This document shows, one piece after another, positions 16,945 to 25,491 of a stretch of 36,680 nt of DNA. The notes below the pieces were generated by a model that saw only the letters and a program-made list of their open reading frames with translations, was not told the origin of the DNA and made no database searches. Position 1 is the first letter of the stretch; each line of letters starts with the position of its first letter. The position numbers and the translations under genes are program-made. The DNA is from Geobacter sp. Lineage in GTDB: Bacteria > Myxococcota_A > UBA9160 > JADFDR01. The stretch covers positions 1 to 36,680 of the forward strand of contig JADFDR010000004.1 in NCBI GenBank assembly GCA_018262735.1, given 5' to 3'.

Positions 16945-19404
16945 ATGCCGCAAGCGCGTTCTTGTTTCGCTCTTATTTTTCTTTTTTGTGTCACTTTGTT
17001 TGCGGGATGTCTATCCAGCGAACAAAAATTCGCAACACATATGCATCGCGCCGAAAAATATTCTGCAGCGAGGAAACACGAAGAAGCGTATATCGAGCTC
17101 AGAAACGCGCTCAAACTCAAGCCTTCCGACTCGCAAGTCAATTTTGAACTCGCCAAAAACTTGCAGATGCGAGGACACGCACCCGATGCCATTTTCTATT
17201 ACCAAGAAGCGCGACGCCTCGATCCCGCAAATGAAGAAGTAGCTCTCTCCTTCGCAGGGCTCTTGCTCGGCTCCGATCTCGCGCAAGCCGACAAAATCGT
17301 CGATGAAGTTCTCGCTGCCAATCCCAAGAATGCACTTGCACATGTACGCAAATCCGAAATCGCGCTCGTACGCTCCGACCTCGCCGAAGCGTTGCGCTGG
17401 GCAAATTCGGCCATCGAAGCGGCACCGCTCGATGCGATGAATCACCTCCAACTCGGCCGTGTTCATCGCGCGCGAATTCGCAAAGCACAGCTCGCGCAAG
17501 AGCCGACCGATCCGACGATCTTTGCTGCTGCCGAGTCCGCATTCAAACGAACCTTGGAAATCAATCCCGATCTCTGGAACGCCACCTTCGAACTTGCACG
17601 CGTGTACGCAAGCTGGGGAGGGCATCAAAGCGAAGCAAAAGATGCATTTCGCAATGCCTTCACCTTGGCCTCCGAAAAGGACGAACCCGGTGTGCAGCAA
17701 GTCAGTCTCGAAGCCCTCTCCTACGCCATGCGTATCCAAGATGAGGACTTCGAACGCTGGGTTCTCGAAAAAACCATCGAGACCATGCCGGAAAATCTCA
17801 CGGTGTGGCTCCGCTATGCAGCTTTTGAAGCGCAGCACGGACGATCCGGAGAACAAGTGTTGCGCCGATTGCTCGATCAGCAGCCCGACAACGTTGCAGC
17901 GCATGTGATCTACGCAAAATATTTGCAAGACAACAAACGAGTGGAAGAAGCCATTCGCCATCTCGACGAGACGGCCAAGTCCGTCGAAAATCCGGAACCT
18001 GTTCTCGGCGCATTGGTCGATTTGTATGTCCGACAGGAACAGATCGACGAAGCACGCGTCGTTTTGGACAAGATGATCAAGAAATATCCTTCGCATGCAC
18101 GAACGCGACTTGCGCGCGCCGAAGTGCTCTCTGCGGAACACAAATATGTGGAAGCGCGCGACTTGCTCAAAGATGCATCCATCGAACTCGACGATGCCAA
18201 CGCTTGGCGCCTACTCGCACTCGCAGAATACAACTTGCGAAATTTTCCCGATGCGCTCAAAGCCATCGACAAAGCCGCCGAATTGTCCAAACCGCCAACA
18301 GCCACGATCCTGCGTTTGAAATCGCAAATCTTGCATGCCTCCCAGGACTGGACAGGCACTCTCGAAGCCTTGCGCGAGCTTTCCCTCGCGCAGCGCAACC
18401 TAGATCCTGCAGACCTTTTGCGTTTCGCGCAGGCCTTGTTTGAACTTGGCAAGAACGACCAAGGCAAGCAGGTGCTCGAATCTCTACTCCGGGACGATGC
18501 TATTTCCGCTGCTGCTGCAGTCGAATACGCCGAACGCTTCGGCAAAGAGGATCCCAAGAAGGCACGCACGCTGCTCGAAAAGGCTGCTGCACGCTCCCCC
18601 GGAAACGCACGCTTGCTTTCTCAACTGGTTCAACTTGATTTGGCAGAGGGAAAAAAGAACGCCGCCATCAAACGATTACGCGATTCTGTGTCTGTCCAGA
18701 AAGACACGGACGCTTCGACCTACCTCTTGCTCGGGCGCTTGTTGGCATCGGAAAACGCGTTCGAGGAAGCGCAAACCTATGCAGCCAAGGCTTTTGCGCG
18801 CGACCCGAATGAATCCGGCGTTACCAAGTTTTTACTCGAACTCTATTTCTATCTCAAAAAATCCAAGGAAGTGATTCCTCTTTTTGAAGCAGCCGAAAAG
18901 GCAGGCAAACTCTCTCTCGCAAACCAGCACTTATTGACACAAATTTGGATCGGAAACGACGAACCTCAAAAAGCGGAAACCTTGCTCGAAAAAATTCTCG
19001 AACAAAACCCCAACTATGCTCCGGCCAAAAACGATCTCGCTTACCTGCTGGCGGATCGCAATGAGGATCTCGAACGCGCGCTCAAGCTCGCCGAAAGTGC
19101 GCGTCGAGAACTCGCCAACAACCCTGACTCCGCCGACACGCTTGGCCTCGTTTATCTGCGCAAGGGATTGCATTCTGCTGCACTGCAACAATTTCGAACT
19201 GCGCTTGATCTTGCCAAAGACAAGAAATCGGAAAACCCCACTTATTATCTTCACCTGGGGCAAGCGTTACGCGGCAGCGGCGACGAACGCGGCGCGGCTC
19301 AAGCTTTCGAGAAAGCACTCGGCATGGGCCAAGATTTCCCCGGAGCCGATACAGCCCGACGCGAGCTCGAAGCCGCAAAAGCAAAAACGAATTCTGCCGA
19401 ATGA
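16945..19404 (+). CDS. TPR-repeat lipoprotein (second of a pair, PrsT-like)
   Basis: 819 aa. A clean lipoprotein signal (ARSCFALIFLFCVTLFAGC, Cys22) is followed by TPR units through most of the chain. The opening repeat, HRAEKYSAARKHEEAYIELRN, closely follows the pattern seen in PEP-CTERM/exosortase-associated PrsT proteins. Leu at +2 is compatible with outer-membrane sorting. An AGGAG SD sits just before the ATG, and the gap to the previous gene is 8 nt, so the pair is co-transcribed. Similar size, organisation and signal type suggest the two genes are diverged duplicates or form one scaffold on the periplasmic side of the envelope. No specific partner can be named. Confidence 0.87.
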   Translation: MPQARSCFALIFLFCVTLFAGCLSSEQKFATHMHRAEKYSAARKHEEAYIELRNALKLKPSDSQVNFELAKNLQMRGHAPDAIFYYQEARRLDPANEEVALSFAGLLLGSDLAQADKIVDEVLAANPKNALAHVRKSEIALVRSDLAEALRWANSAIEAAPLDAMNHLQLGRVHRARIRKAQLAQEPTDPTIFAAAESAFKRTLEINPDLWNATFELARVYASWGGHQSEAKDAFRNAFTLASEKDEPGVQQVSLEALSYAMRIQDEDFERWVLEKTIETMPENLTVWLRYAAFEAQHGRSGEQVLRRLLDQQPDNVAAHVIYAKYLQDNKRVEEAIRHLDETAKSVENPEPVLGALVDLYVRQEQIDEARVVLDKMIKKYPSHARTRLARAEVLSAEHKYVEARDLLKDASIELDDANAWRLLALAEYNLRNFPDALKAIDKAAELSKPPTATILRLKSQILHASQDWTGTLEALRELSLAQRNLDPADLLRFAQALFELGKNDQGKQVLESLLRDDAISAAAAVEYAERFGKEDPKKARTLLEKAAARSPGNARLLSQLVQLDLAEGKKNAAIKRLRDSVSVQKDTDASTYLLLGRLLASENAFEEAQTYAAKAFARDPNESGVTKFLLELYFYLKKSKEVIPLFEAAEKAGKLSLANQHLLTQIWIGNDEPQKAETLLEKILEQNPNYAPAKNDLAYLLADRNEDLERALKLAESARRELANNPDSADTLGLVYLRKGLHSAALQQFRTALDLAKDKKSENPTYYLHLGQALRGSGDERGAAQAFEKALGMGQDFPGADTARRELEAAKAKTNSAE

Positions 19405-19450
19405 TGCAGCGCTCTCGGTCTCGCAACGCGCGCAACACTATCTTGCGTAA

Positions 19451-19735
19451 TTAGTCACGTTTGAAAAAATCGAAGAATGTCTTGAGTCCGGTCGATTCCT
19501 TGCCGGCGAGCATCTCGAGTTCGCCCGCGTCGAGCCATACGCCACCACATTCTTGGCACACGTCAATTTCGACGGCCTCATGGAGCTTGGTCTCGAGATC
19601 CGAACCGCATTTCGGGCATTTCATGAAATGCAGCTCGCGCAACTCTTCGCGCTCTTGTTTCGTGCGCGTAATCTCTTCTTTTTGTTTGCGATGCCGTTCT
19701 TCCCGGGCAAAGTATTCATCTTCATTCGTCGCCAT
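19451..19735 (-). CDS. Small zinc-ribbon (zf-TFIIB type) protein
   Basis: 94 aa. The N-terminal 40 residues form a charged helix (REERHRKQKEEITRTKQEREELREL). The C-terminal half is a zf-TFIIB ribbon: MKCPKCGSDLE then VDVCQECGGVWLDAGELEML-like sequence (observed: IDVCQECGGVWLDAGELEML), with two CxxC pairs to hold one zinc. Such proteins are widespread and uncharacterised, possibly nucleic-acid or protein binding. ATG with GGGAG upstream. It lies 51 nt after uvrD on the same strand and may be read through from the glmU-glmS-uvrD transcript. It is convergent with the TPR pair. Confidence 0.85.
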   Translation of the reverse strand: MATNEDEYFAREERHRKQKEEITRTKQEREELRELHFMKCPKCGSDLETKLHEAVEIDVCQECGGVWLDAGELEMLAGKESTGLKTFFDFFKRD

Positions 19736-19767
19736 TCTGGTTCTCCCGTGTTGATCGTGCCGCGAGG

Positions 19768-19783
19768 GGCGCAGCTCTGCGCC
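19768..19783 (-). other. Intercistronic hairpin between uvrD/pcrA and the zinc-ribbon gene
   Basis: GGCGCAG pairs with CTGCGCC immediately after the uvrD stop codon. There is no following U-tract, so it is more likely an RNA-processing or stability element than an intrinsic terminator. Confidence 0.35.
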
Positions 19784-19786
19784 GGC

Positions 19787-22024
19787 TCATCCCAGCAATT
19801 CGAGGTTCGCGAACTTTAGCAAGACTGTCTTCACTCCGACCAGATCAAACCGAATCTGAAGTTTGCAGTTCGCACCTTGCCCAACGACGGAAATAATTTT
19901 TCCATCTCCAAAAACAGGATGCCGCACGCGGAGTCCTGTGCGAAGAGAGGGCTCTGTCGACTCGCCCCACTGACCATACGAATAGTCCACCCGCGCCTCG
20001 TCACGGCGGGGCGATGTCCTTTGCGCAAAGTGCGATTTGCTGCGTTGCTCCGACGAGCGCATCGCCGAATTTGCAAAAGCATGTTTGCGCAGATCAAGAA
20101 GTGCATGTGGAATTTCGCGCAAAAACCGCGACGGAACAGCAAAAGTCTTCGAGCCGTAGCGACGACGCTCGATGGCATACGTCAGCGTAAGCAACTGCAT
20201 GGCGCGCGTCATTCCGACGTAACAAAGTCGCCGCTCCTCCTCGATCCCTGTCTCATCCTTCGAGGATGCCGCATGTGGAAAGATGCCTTCTTCGAGCCCA
20301 ACCAAAAACACGATCGGATACTCGAGGCCTTTTGCCGAATGCACCGTCATCAAGGCCACACGATCGTCGCGATCGTCGTACCGATCCAAGTCCGAAACCA
20401 GAGAAACCTGATCGAGAAAAAGTTCGATCTTCGAACGCGTCTCTTCTTCAATGCCTGCATTTTGCGCGCTGAAATCCTCGGCACCGACGAGAAGTTCGCG
20501 CAAGTTTTCAAGACGACCCTCCGCTTCCGGCGTCGCTTCCTTTTCGAGCTTGCGTCGATAGCCCGTGCGTTCGAGCACCAAAGCCATCGCTTCGGCAGGC
20601 TCTTTGCCTGCGACTTCACACCCAAGCTCCTGCATCAACTGCACGAACTCGCGAATCTTCGTCGCTGCGCGCCCTTCTTCCTGCGCCACCTCACGAAGCG
20701 CATCGAAAGGCGCAATTCCTTTTTCATTGGCGAGTTGCTCCATTTTGTCCAAGGTGGTCTTGCCAATGCCGCGCGGCGGATTGTTCACAATTCGGTGTAG
20801 CGCAGCCGAATCTGCGGGATTGATCGCAAGGCGTAAATAGGCAAGTACATCCTTGATCTCCGCACGATCATAGAAGCGCATTCCGCCGACGATCTGATAC
20901 GGCACATCGTATTTGAGCAGCTCTTCTTCAAACGGCCGCGATTGCGCATTCGTCCGATAGAAAATGGCAAAATCTCGATACACACGTCCGTGTTCACGTG
21001 CCTGCAAAAGAATCTCGCGGATCACCGTCTGCGCTTCGTCGCGTTCGTCACTCGCTTCGTAAAGCTGGATCTTCTGGCCTTCTTTGCGATCCGTCCAAAG
21101 CGTTTTTTCTTGGCGACGGCGATTGTGCGATACGACCGCACTCGCACCGTCGAGAATGGGTTGCGTCGAACGATAATTGCGTTCGAGCTTGACGACCTGC
21201 ACATCGGGATAGTCGCGCTCGAAATCGAGGATGTTCTGAATGTCCGCACCCCGCCAAGCATAGATCGATTGATCGGGATCTCCGACGACACAGAGATTTT
21301 GATGCGCCGCTGCAAGCAACTTCACCAACGCATACTGCACACGATTCGTATCCTGATATTCATCGATCAAAACGTATTGCCACCGCGCTTGGTAATACGC
21401 AAGCACCTCGGGAAATTGCTGGAACAACAAAAGCGTCTGCAAAAGAAGATCGTTGAAATCGAGCGCATTGGCGTCGGCAAGCAAACGTTGATACGTCGCA
21501 TACACTTCGGCCGCTGTTTGTGAATCGAGATCGCGTGCACCTTGAATGGCCTGCGCTGGAAGCACGGCAGAATTCTTCCACTGATCGATCCGCCAAAGAA
21601 TTCGCTTCGGCTCATAGATCTTGGGATCGAGTTCGTGTTTCGCGAGCGCCTGCTTGAGCAAACTCAAACTGTCGTTTTGATCATAAATCACGAAACTTCG
21701 CGAAAGACCAAGGTGCCCGATGTCTTTGCGCAAAATGCGCACGCAGGTCGAGTGGAACGTCGAAACCCAGAGCGCCTCGGCTTCGGGACCGAGCAACTTT
21801 TGAACGCGCTCGCGCATTTCGCCGGCAGCTTTGTTTGTGAAGGTCACCGCAAGAATCGATTGCGGTGCAATACCGCAAACACCGACGAGATAAGCGATGC
21901 GTTGCACCAAGACGCGCGTCTTGCCGCTGCCAGCACCGGCCAAGATCAACACCGGACCTTTCGTCGCCTTCACGGCAGCAATCTGCTCGACATTCAAATT
22001 CGCGACGATTTCTTGCTCGAGCAA
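19787..22024 (-). CDS. pcrA: UvrD/PcrA-type ATP-dependent DNA helicase
   Basis: A 745-aa superfamily 1A 3'-5' DNA helicase. Motifs: the N-terminal NVEQIAAVKATKGPVLILAGAGSGKT (Q motif and Walker A), DEYQDTNRVQYALVKLL, GDPDQSIYAWRGADIQNIL, MTVHSAKGLEYPIVFLVG and TRAMQLLTLTYA. The C-terminal HPVFGDGKIISVVGQG...LLKFANLELLG is the Tudor-like tail typical of PcrA/UvrD, which contacts RNA polymerase. It acts in nucleotide-excision repair, replication-conflict removal and Rep-type displacement. I chose the TTG at 22024 because AAGGAG lies 7 nt upstream and homologues start with this segment; the ORF track adds 20 non-conserved residues. PcrA and UvrD are not distinguishable here. It follows glmS by 87 nt with no visible terminator. 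Confidence 0.95.
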   Translation of the reverse strand: MLEQEIVANLNVEQIAAVKATKGPVLILAGAGSGKTRVLVQRIAYLVGVCGIAPQSILAVTFTNKAAGEMRERVQKLLGPEAEALWVSTFHSTCVRILRKDIGHLGLSRSFVIYDQNDSLSLLKQALAKHELDPKIYEPKRILWRIDQWKNSAVLPAQAIQGARDLDSQTAAEVYATYQRLLADANALDFNDLLLQTLLLFQQFPEVLAYYQARWQYVLIDEYQDTNRVQYALVKLLAAAHQNLCVVGDPDQSIYAWRGADIQNILDFERDYPDVQVVKLERNYRSTQPILDGASAVVSHNRRRQEKTLWTDRKEGQKIQLYEASDERDEAQTVIREILLQAREHGRVYRDFAIFYRTNAQSRPFEEELLKYDVPYQIVGGMRFYDRAEIKDVLAYLRLAINPADSAALHRIVNNPPRGIGKTTLDKMEQLANEKGIAPFDALREVAQEEGRAATKIREFVQLMQELGCEVAGKEPAEAMALVLERTGYRRKLEKEATPEAEGRLENLRELLVGAEDFSAQNAGIEEETRSKIELFLDQVSLVSDLDRYDDRDDRVALMTVHSAKGLEYPIVFLVGLEEGIFPHAASSKDETGIEEERRLCYVGMTRAMQLLTLTYAIERRRYGSKTFAVPSRFLREIPHALLDLRKHAFANSAMRSSEQRSKSHFAQRTSPRRDEARVDYSYGQWGESTEPSLRTGLRVRHPVFGDGKIISVVGQGANCKLQIRFDLVGVKTVLLKFANLELLG

Positions 22025-22111
22025 AACGCTCTCCTTCGTGCAACCAAGCACACTCCGAAAGCAAGAGTGAACTTTCAAATGCAATCCAAAATGCGAGGGG
22101 GCGCAGCGAGC

Positions 22112-23944
22112 TTACTCGACGGTGACACTCTTTGCGAGATTTCTCGGCTGATCGACGTCGGTGCCCTTGAGCGTCGCCACATGATAGGCAAGCAATTGCA
22201 GCGGAATCGTTGCGAGCACCGCCGCGAGATGCGACCCGAGATACGGAATGTAAATCACGTCACTCGCTTTCTCGACGATGCTTTCATCTCCCTGCGTCGC
22301 AATCGCAATCACTTTGCCGTCGCGCGAAACGACTTCTTCGAGATTCGAAATCACTTTGTCGTAAACCGGCCCACGCTCGGCAATCACCACGACCGGCATT
22401 TTTTCGTCGATCAACGCGATCGGCCCGTGCTTCATTTCGCCCGCCGCATATCCTTCCGCATGGATATAGGAAATTTCTTTGAGCTTGAGCGCACCCTCGA
22501 GCGCGATCGGGTACATCACGCCACGCCCCAGAAACAAAAAATCCTGTGCACGAAAATATTTTTGCGCAATCTCACGCACTTTGGTGTCAACCTGCAACGT
22601 CGCTTCGATCAAGCGCGGCAAAGCCAAAAGCTCATGCAGCGCTTGCCTCACCTCCGTCGCACCGAGCGTACCCTTCACGCGTGCAAGTTTGAGCGCAATC
22701 AAATACAACGAAACGACCTGCGTCGTAAACGCCTTCGTCGAAGCCACGCCGATCTCCGGACCCGCCTGGGTATAAACCACGTCATCGCTTTCGCGCGCAA
22801 TCGTCGCTTCGCGCACGTTGCACACCGCAAGCACACGCGCACCGTGACGCTTGCCTTCGCGAAGTGCAGCAAGCGTGTCCGCCGTTTCGCCCGATTGGGA
22901 AACGGGAATCACAAGACATTTGTCATCGAGAATCGGATGCCGGTAGCGGAATTCACTTGCAAGATCGACTTCGACCGGCACACGCGCAATCTGTTCGATC
23001 ATGTATTTTCCGACGAGACAGGCGTGCCACGCCGTGCCGCACGCCACCAAATAAATTCGGCGACAACGCTCGAGTTCCTCCTTCGTAAACGTGATTCCAT
23101 CGAGATCGACGTCGCCTTGTTCTTCCAATGCACGCGTGCCAATCGTGTCCGTGATCGCGCGGGGTTGCTCGAAAATTTCTTTCTGCATGAAGCGATCGAA
23201 GCCGCCCTTTTCCGCCGCGACTGGATCCCACTGGATCTGCTTTGACGAACGCACGACGGCATTGCCATCAATATCCAGAATCTTGACGCCCGCGCGCGAA
23301 AGTTCCGCGAAATCTCCATCTTCGAGGAAAATCATCTTTCGTGTGTAGGGAAGGATCGCAGGAATATCACTTGCCAAGAACACTTCTTGTTCGCCGAGGC
23401 CGAGAATGATCGGACTTCCACCATTCTTGGCAACGATGATTCGCTCTGGATCCGACTCGTTCATGACACCAAGCGCATACGAACCTTCAAGCTCGCGACA
23501 CGCCGCACGCACTGCACTCATAAAATCGGCATGTCTTGCATACTCTTCGTCGATCAAATGAGCAACGATTTCCGTATCGGTCTCCGACACAATTTTGCGT
23601 CCGATGGCTCGCATGCGTTCACGCAAGGTTCGATAATTTTCGATGATGCCATTGTGAACCAGCACGATCTTTCCGGCACGGTGCGGATGCGCATTGATCT
23701 CGGAAGGCTTGCCGTGTGTTGCCCATCGCGTGTGCCCAAGGCCAACGCACCCCGGGAGCGATTTGCCATCAAGGCTGTTTCGGAGCCCAATGAGTTTGCC
23801 TTGCGCACGGTGTGTCGTGATCGCACTTCCGTCGAAAATGGCGATGCCCGCCGAATCGTAGCCACGGTATTCGAGGCGAGCGAGCCCATCGAGCAAACGC
23901 TGCTTGGCTTGCTCTTTGCCAACGTAACCGACAATCCCACACAT
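22112..23944 (-). CDS. glmS: Glutamine--fructose-6-phosphate aminotransferase (isomerizing)
   Basis: GlmS, 610 aa, the first committed step to UDP-GlcNAc: fructose-6-P plus glutamine gives glucosamine-6-P. The N-terminal nucleophile Cys2 (MCGIVGYVG) heads the glutaminase domain, with LEYRGYDSAGIA, GHTRWATHGKPSEINAHPH and VHNGIIENY. Two SIS domains follow: VACGTAWHACLVGKYMIEQIA, PVSQSGETADTLAALREGK and LGRGVMYPIALEGALKLKEISYIHAEGYAAGEMKHGPIALI. It ends in LAKSVTVE, the invariant GlmS C-terminus. AAGGAG lies 8 nt before the ATG, immediately after the glmU stop (12-nt gap). I saw no glmS ribozyme; the short spacing leaves no room for one. Confidence 0.98.
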   Translation of the reverse strand: MCGIVGYVGKEQAKQRLLDGLARLEYRGYDSAGIAIFDGSAITTHRAQGKLIGLRNSLDGKSLPGCVGLGHTRWATHGKPSEINAHPHRAGKIVLVHNGIIENYRTLRERMRAIGRKIVSETDTEIVAHLIDEEYARHADFMSAVRAACRELEGSYALGVMNESDPERIIVAKNGGSPIILGLGEQEVFLASDIPAILPYTRKMIFLEDGDFAELSRAGVKILDIDGNAVVRSSKQIQWDPVAAEKGGFDRFMQKEIFEQPRAITDTIGTRALEEQGDVDLDGITFTKEELERCRRIYLVACGTAWHACLVGKYMIEQIARVPVEVDLASEFRYRHPILDDKCLVIPVSQSGETADTLAALREGKRHGARVLAVCNVREATIARESDDVVYTQAGPEIGVASTKAFTTQVVSLYLIALKLARVKGTLGATEVRQALHELLALPRLIEATLQVDTKVREIAQKYFRAQDFLFLGRGVMYPIALEGALKLKEISYIHAEGYAAGEMKHGPIALIDEKMPVVVIAERGPVYDKVISNLEEVVSRDGKVIAIATQGDESIVEKASDVIYIPYLGSHLAAVLATIPLQLLAYHVATLKGTDVDQPRNLAKSVTVE

Positions 23945-23956
23945 TTTCGTGTCTCC

Positions 23957-25288
23957 TTACGCTTTTGTCTTACGATTTTTCTTTGACCACCCGGCAATAT
24001 GGATCTGCTCGGCACGCGCAATCGCGAGCGCATCCTCAGGCACATCTTCAACGATCGTGGCACCCGCAGCCACGCTCGCGCGTTTGCCAATACGCACCGG
24101 TGCGATCAAATTCGCGTTGCAACCGACGACCGCATCTTCTTCGACGATCGTCTTATTCTTCGCAGTCCAGTTGTAATTCACTGTGATTGCACCGCATCCA
24201 AGTGCAGCACGCGCGCCCAGCTCCGCATCACCGATATAAGAAAGATGATCGGCCTTGGCGCCGCGCCCGAGATGACTGTTCTTCACTTCGACGAAATTGC
24301 CGATGCGCACTTCGTCCTCAAGCCACGTATGAGGTCGCAAGTGCGCCATGGGTCCAAGAACGACACGATCGTCAATGCGACTCTCTTCGATGTAGGTATT
24401 CGCTTTTATGTGTACGTTTTTGCCAATCACCGACGATCCGGTAATCACGCAACCCGGCTCGATCACTGTGTCGGCTCCAACCTGCACATCGACGTCGATA
24501 TACGTCGTCGCCGGATCCACGATCGTAACCCCGGAGAGCATCAACTCTTCGAGCTTGCGCGCGCGCAGCACTGCCGCCGCTTGCGCAAGCTCGACACGCT
24601 GATTTACGCCAAGCGCTTGGTTCGCATCTTCGAGGCAAACAGCTTCCACCCTGTACTGCATTGCAATCGAGTGCTTAACAATATCCGTAAGATACAACTC
24701 GCCTTGTTCGTTCGAATCTTCAAGTCGATCGAGCGCTTTCCAAAGCAATGCCGCATCGACCAAATACACACCTGTGTTTCCCTCTTGAATCAAAAGCTCT
24801 TCGGGAGTTGCGTCCGTCGCTTCGACGATACGAATCACTCGTCCCTGGGTATCGCGCACGATTCGACCCGGCAACGCCACAGGCGCGGTGAGCAAAACCA
24901 GATCTGCTGCAGCTTGCCTCTTGCAGGTGGCCATTCGTTCGATCGTTTCGAGACGAAACAAAGGTGTGTCACCGTAAAGAATCAAAACATCGCCTGAAAA
25001 ATCGCGTAACGCTTCACGACATTGCAAGACAGCATGTCCTGTGCCGCGCTGCGAGGCTTGCAAAACAAACTCGGCACGCCCGGCAAACTGCGCTTGCACT
25101 TCCTCGGCATCACGTCCCACCACGACGACAAGCTTTCGCGGCGCTGTCGCTTCGGCGATTCGCAGGGAATATTCGAGAAGCGGCTGACCGCAAACGGAAT
25201 GCAACACTTTCGAGCGCTCGGATTTCATCCGCGTGCCCTTCCCGGCGGCAAGGACAATCACCGCAATATCATTTTCCGTGTCCGTCAT
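23957..25288 (-). CDS. glmU: Bifunctional GlcNAc-1-P uridyltransferase / GlcN-1-P acetyltransferase
   Basis: GlmU, 443 aa. The N-terminal uridyltransferase carries VIVLAAGKGTRMKSERSKVLH and VLILYGDTPLF. The C-terminal half is a left-handed beta helix of hexapeptide repeats (VIEPGCVITGSSVIGKNVHIKANTYIE...) with the acetyltransferase segment HLSYIGDAELGARAALGCGAITVNYNW. It turns the product of GlmS, after GlmM, into UDP-GlcNAc for peptidoglycan and lipid A. It is slightly short of the usual 455 aa, mostly at the C-terminal tail. I start at the ATG at 25288 rather than 22 residues upstream, because the conserved fold begins right after it. glmU-glmS pairing is common and supports the call. Confidence 0.97.
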   Translation of the reverse strand: MTDTENDIAVIVLAAGKGTRMKSERSKVLHSVCGQPLLEYSLRIAEATAPRKLVVVVGRDAEEVQAQFAGRAEFVLQASQRGTGHAVLQCREALRDFSGDVLILYGDTPLFRLETIERMATCKRQAAADLVLLTAPVALPGRIVRDTQGRVIRIVEATDATPEELLIQEGNTGVYLVDAALLWKALDRLEDSNEQGELYLTDIVKHSIAMQYRVEAVCLEDANQALGVNQRVELAQAAAVLRARKLEELMLSGVTIVDPATTYIDVDVQVGADTVIEPGCVITGSSVIGKNVHIKANTYIEESRIDDRVVLGPMAHLRPHTWLEDEVRIGNFVEVKNSHLGRGAKADHLSYIGDAELGARAALGCGAITVNYNWTAKNKTIVEEDAVVGCNANLIAPVRIGKRASVAAGATIVEDVPEDALAIARAEQIHIAGWSKKNRKTKA

Positions 25289-25451
25289 TTTTCGATCCTG
25301 CCTTGGTCTTTTCCTGAGTCGGTGAAACCTCAAGAAAACTAAAAAATTCTGCACTGCTTTGCGTGAAATCTGCGTACTCGCGCGACATCCGTCGAGCGAT
25401 CGGAGCTTACACGCAAGCTACCGAAAGCAAATCCCTCTATGCCTGTCTTGC

Positions 25452-25480
25452 TTGCTTCGCCCACACTCGGTTCTTACAAT
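25452..25480 (+). promoter_or_regulatory. Candidate promoter for hflX giving a leaderless mRNA
   Basis: TTGCTT, a 17-nt spacer and TACAAT fit a sigma-70-type promoter well. The predicted start (about 25487) is only some 5 nt before the ATG at 25492, which has no SD. Confidence 0.5.
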
Positions 25481-25491
25481 CGTTTTGCCGC

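Noticed and set aside
17011-18141. 376-aa minus-strand ORF
   Set aside because: Antisense to the second TPR lipoprotein; Cys/Phe/Arg-rich with no motif.
22025-22111. Possible glmS-linked ribozyme or riboswitch
   Set aside because: The gap is downstream of glmS, not upstream. The 12 nt upstream of glmS cannot hold a ribozyme.
21542-23245. 567-aa plus-strand ORF
   Set aside because: Antisense to glmS and the 5' part of uvrD/pcrA, with no domain. The opposite strand is clearly the coding one.
25363-25491. 43-codon N-terminal extension of HflX
   Set aside because: The sequence is not protein-like and overlaps the best promoter candidate.
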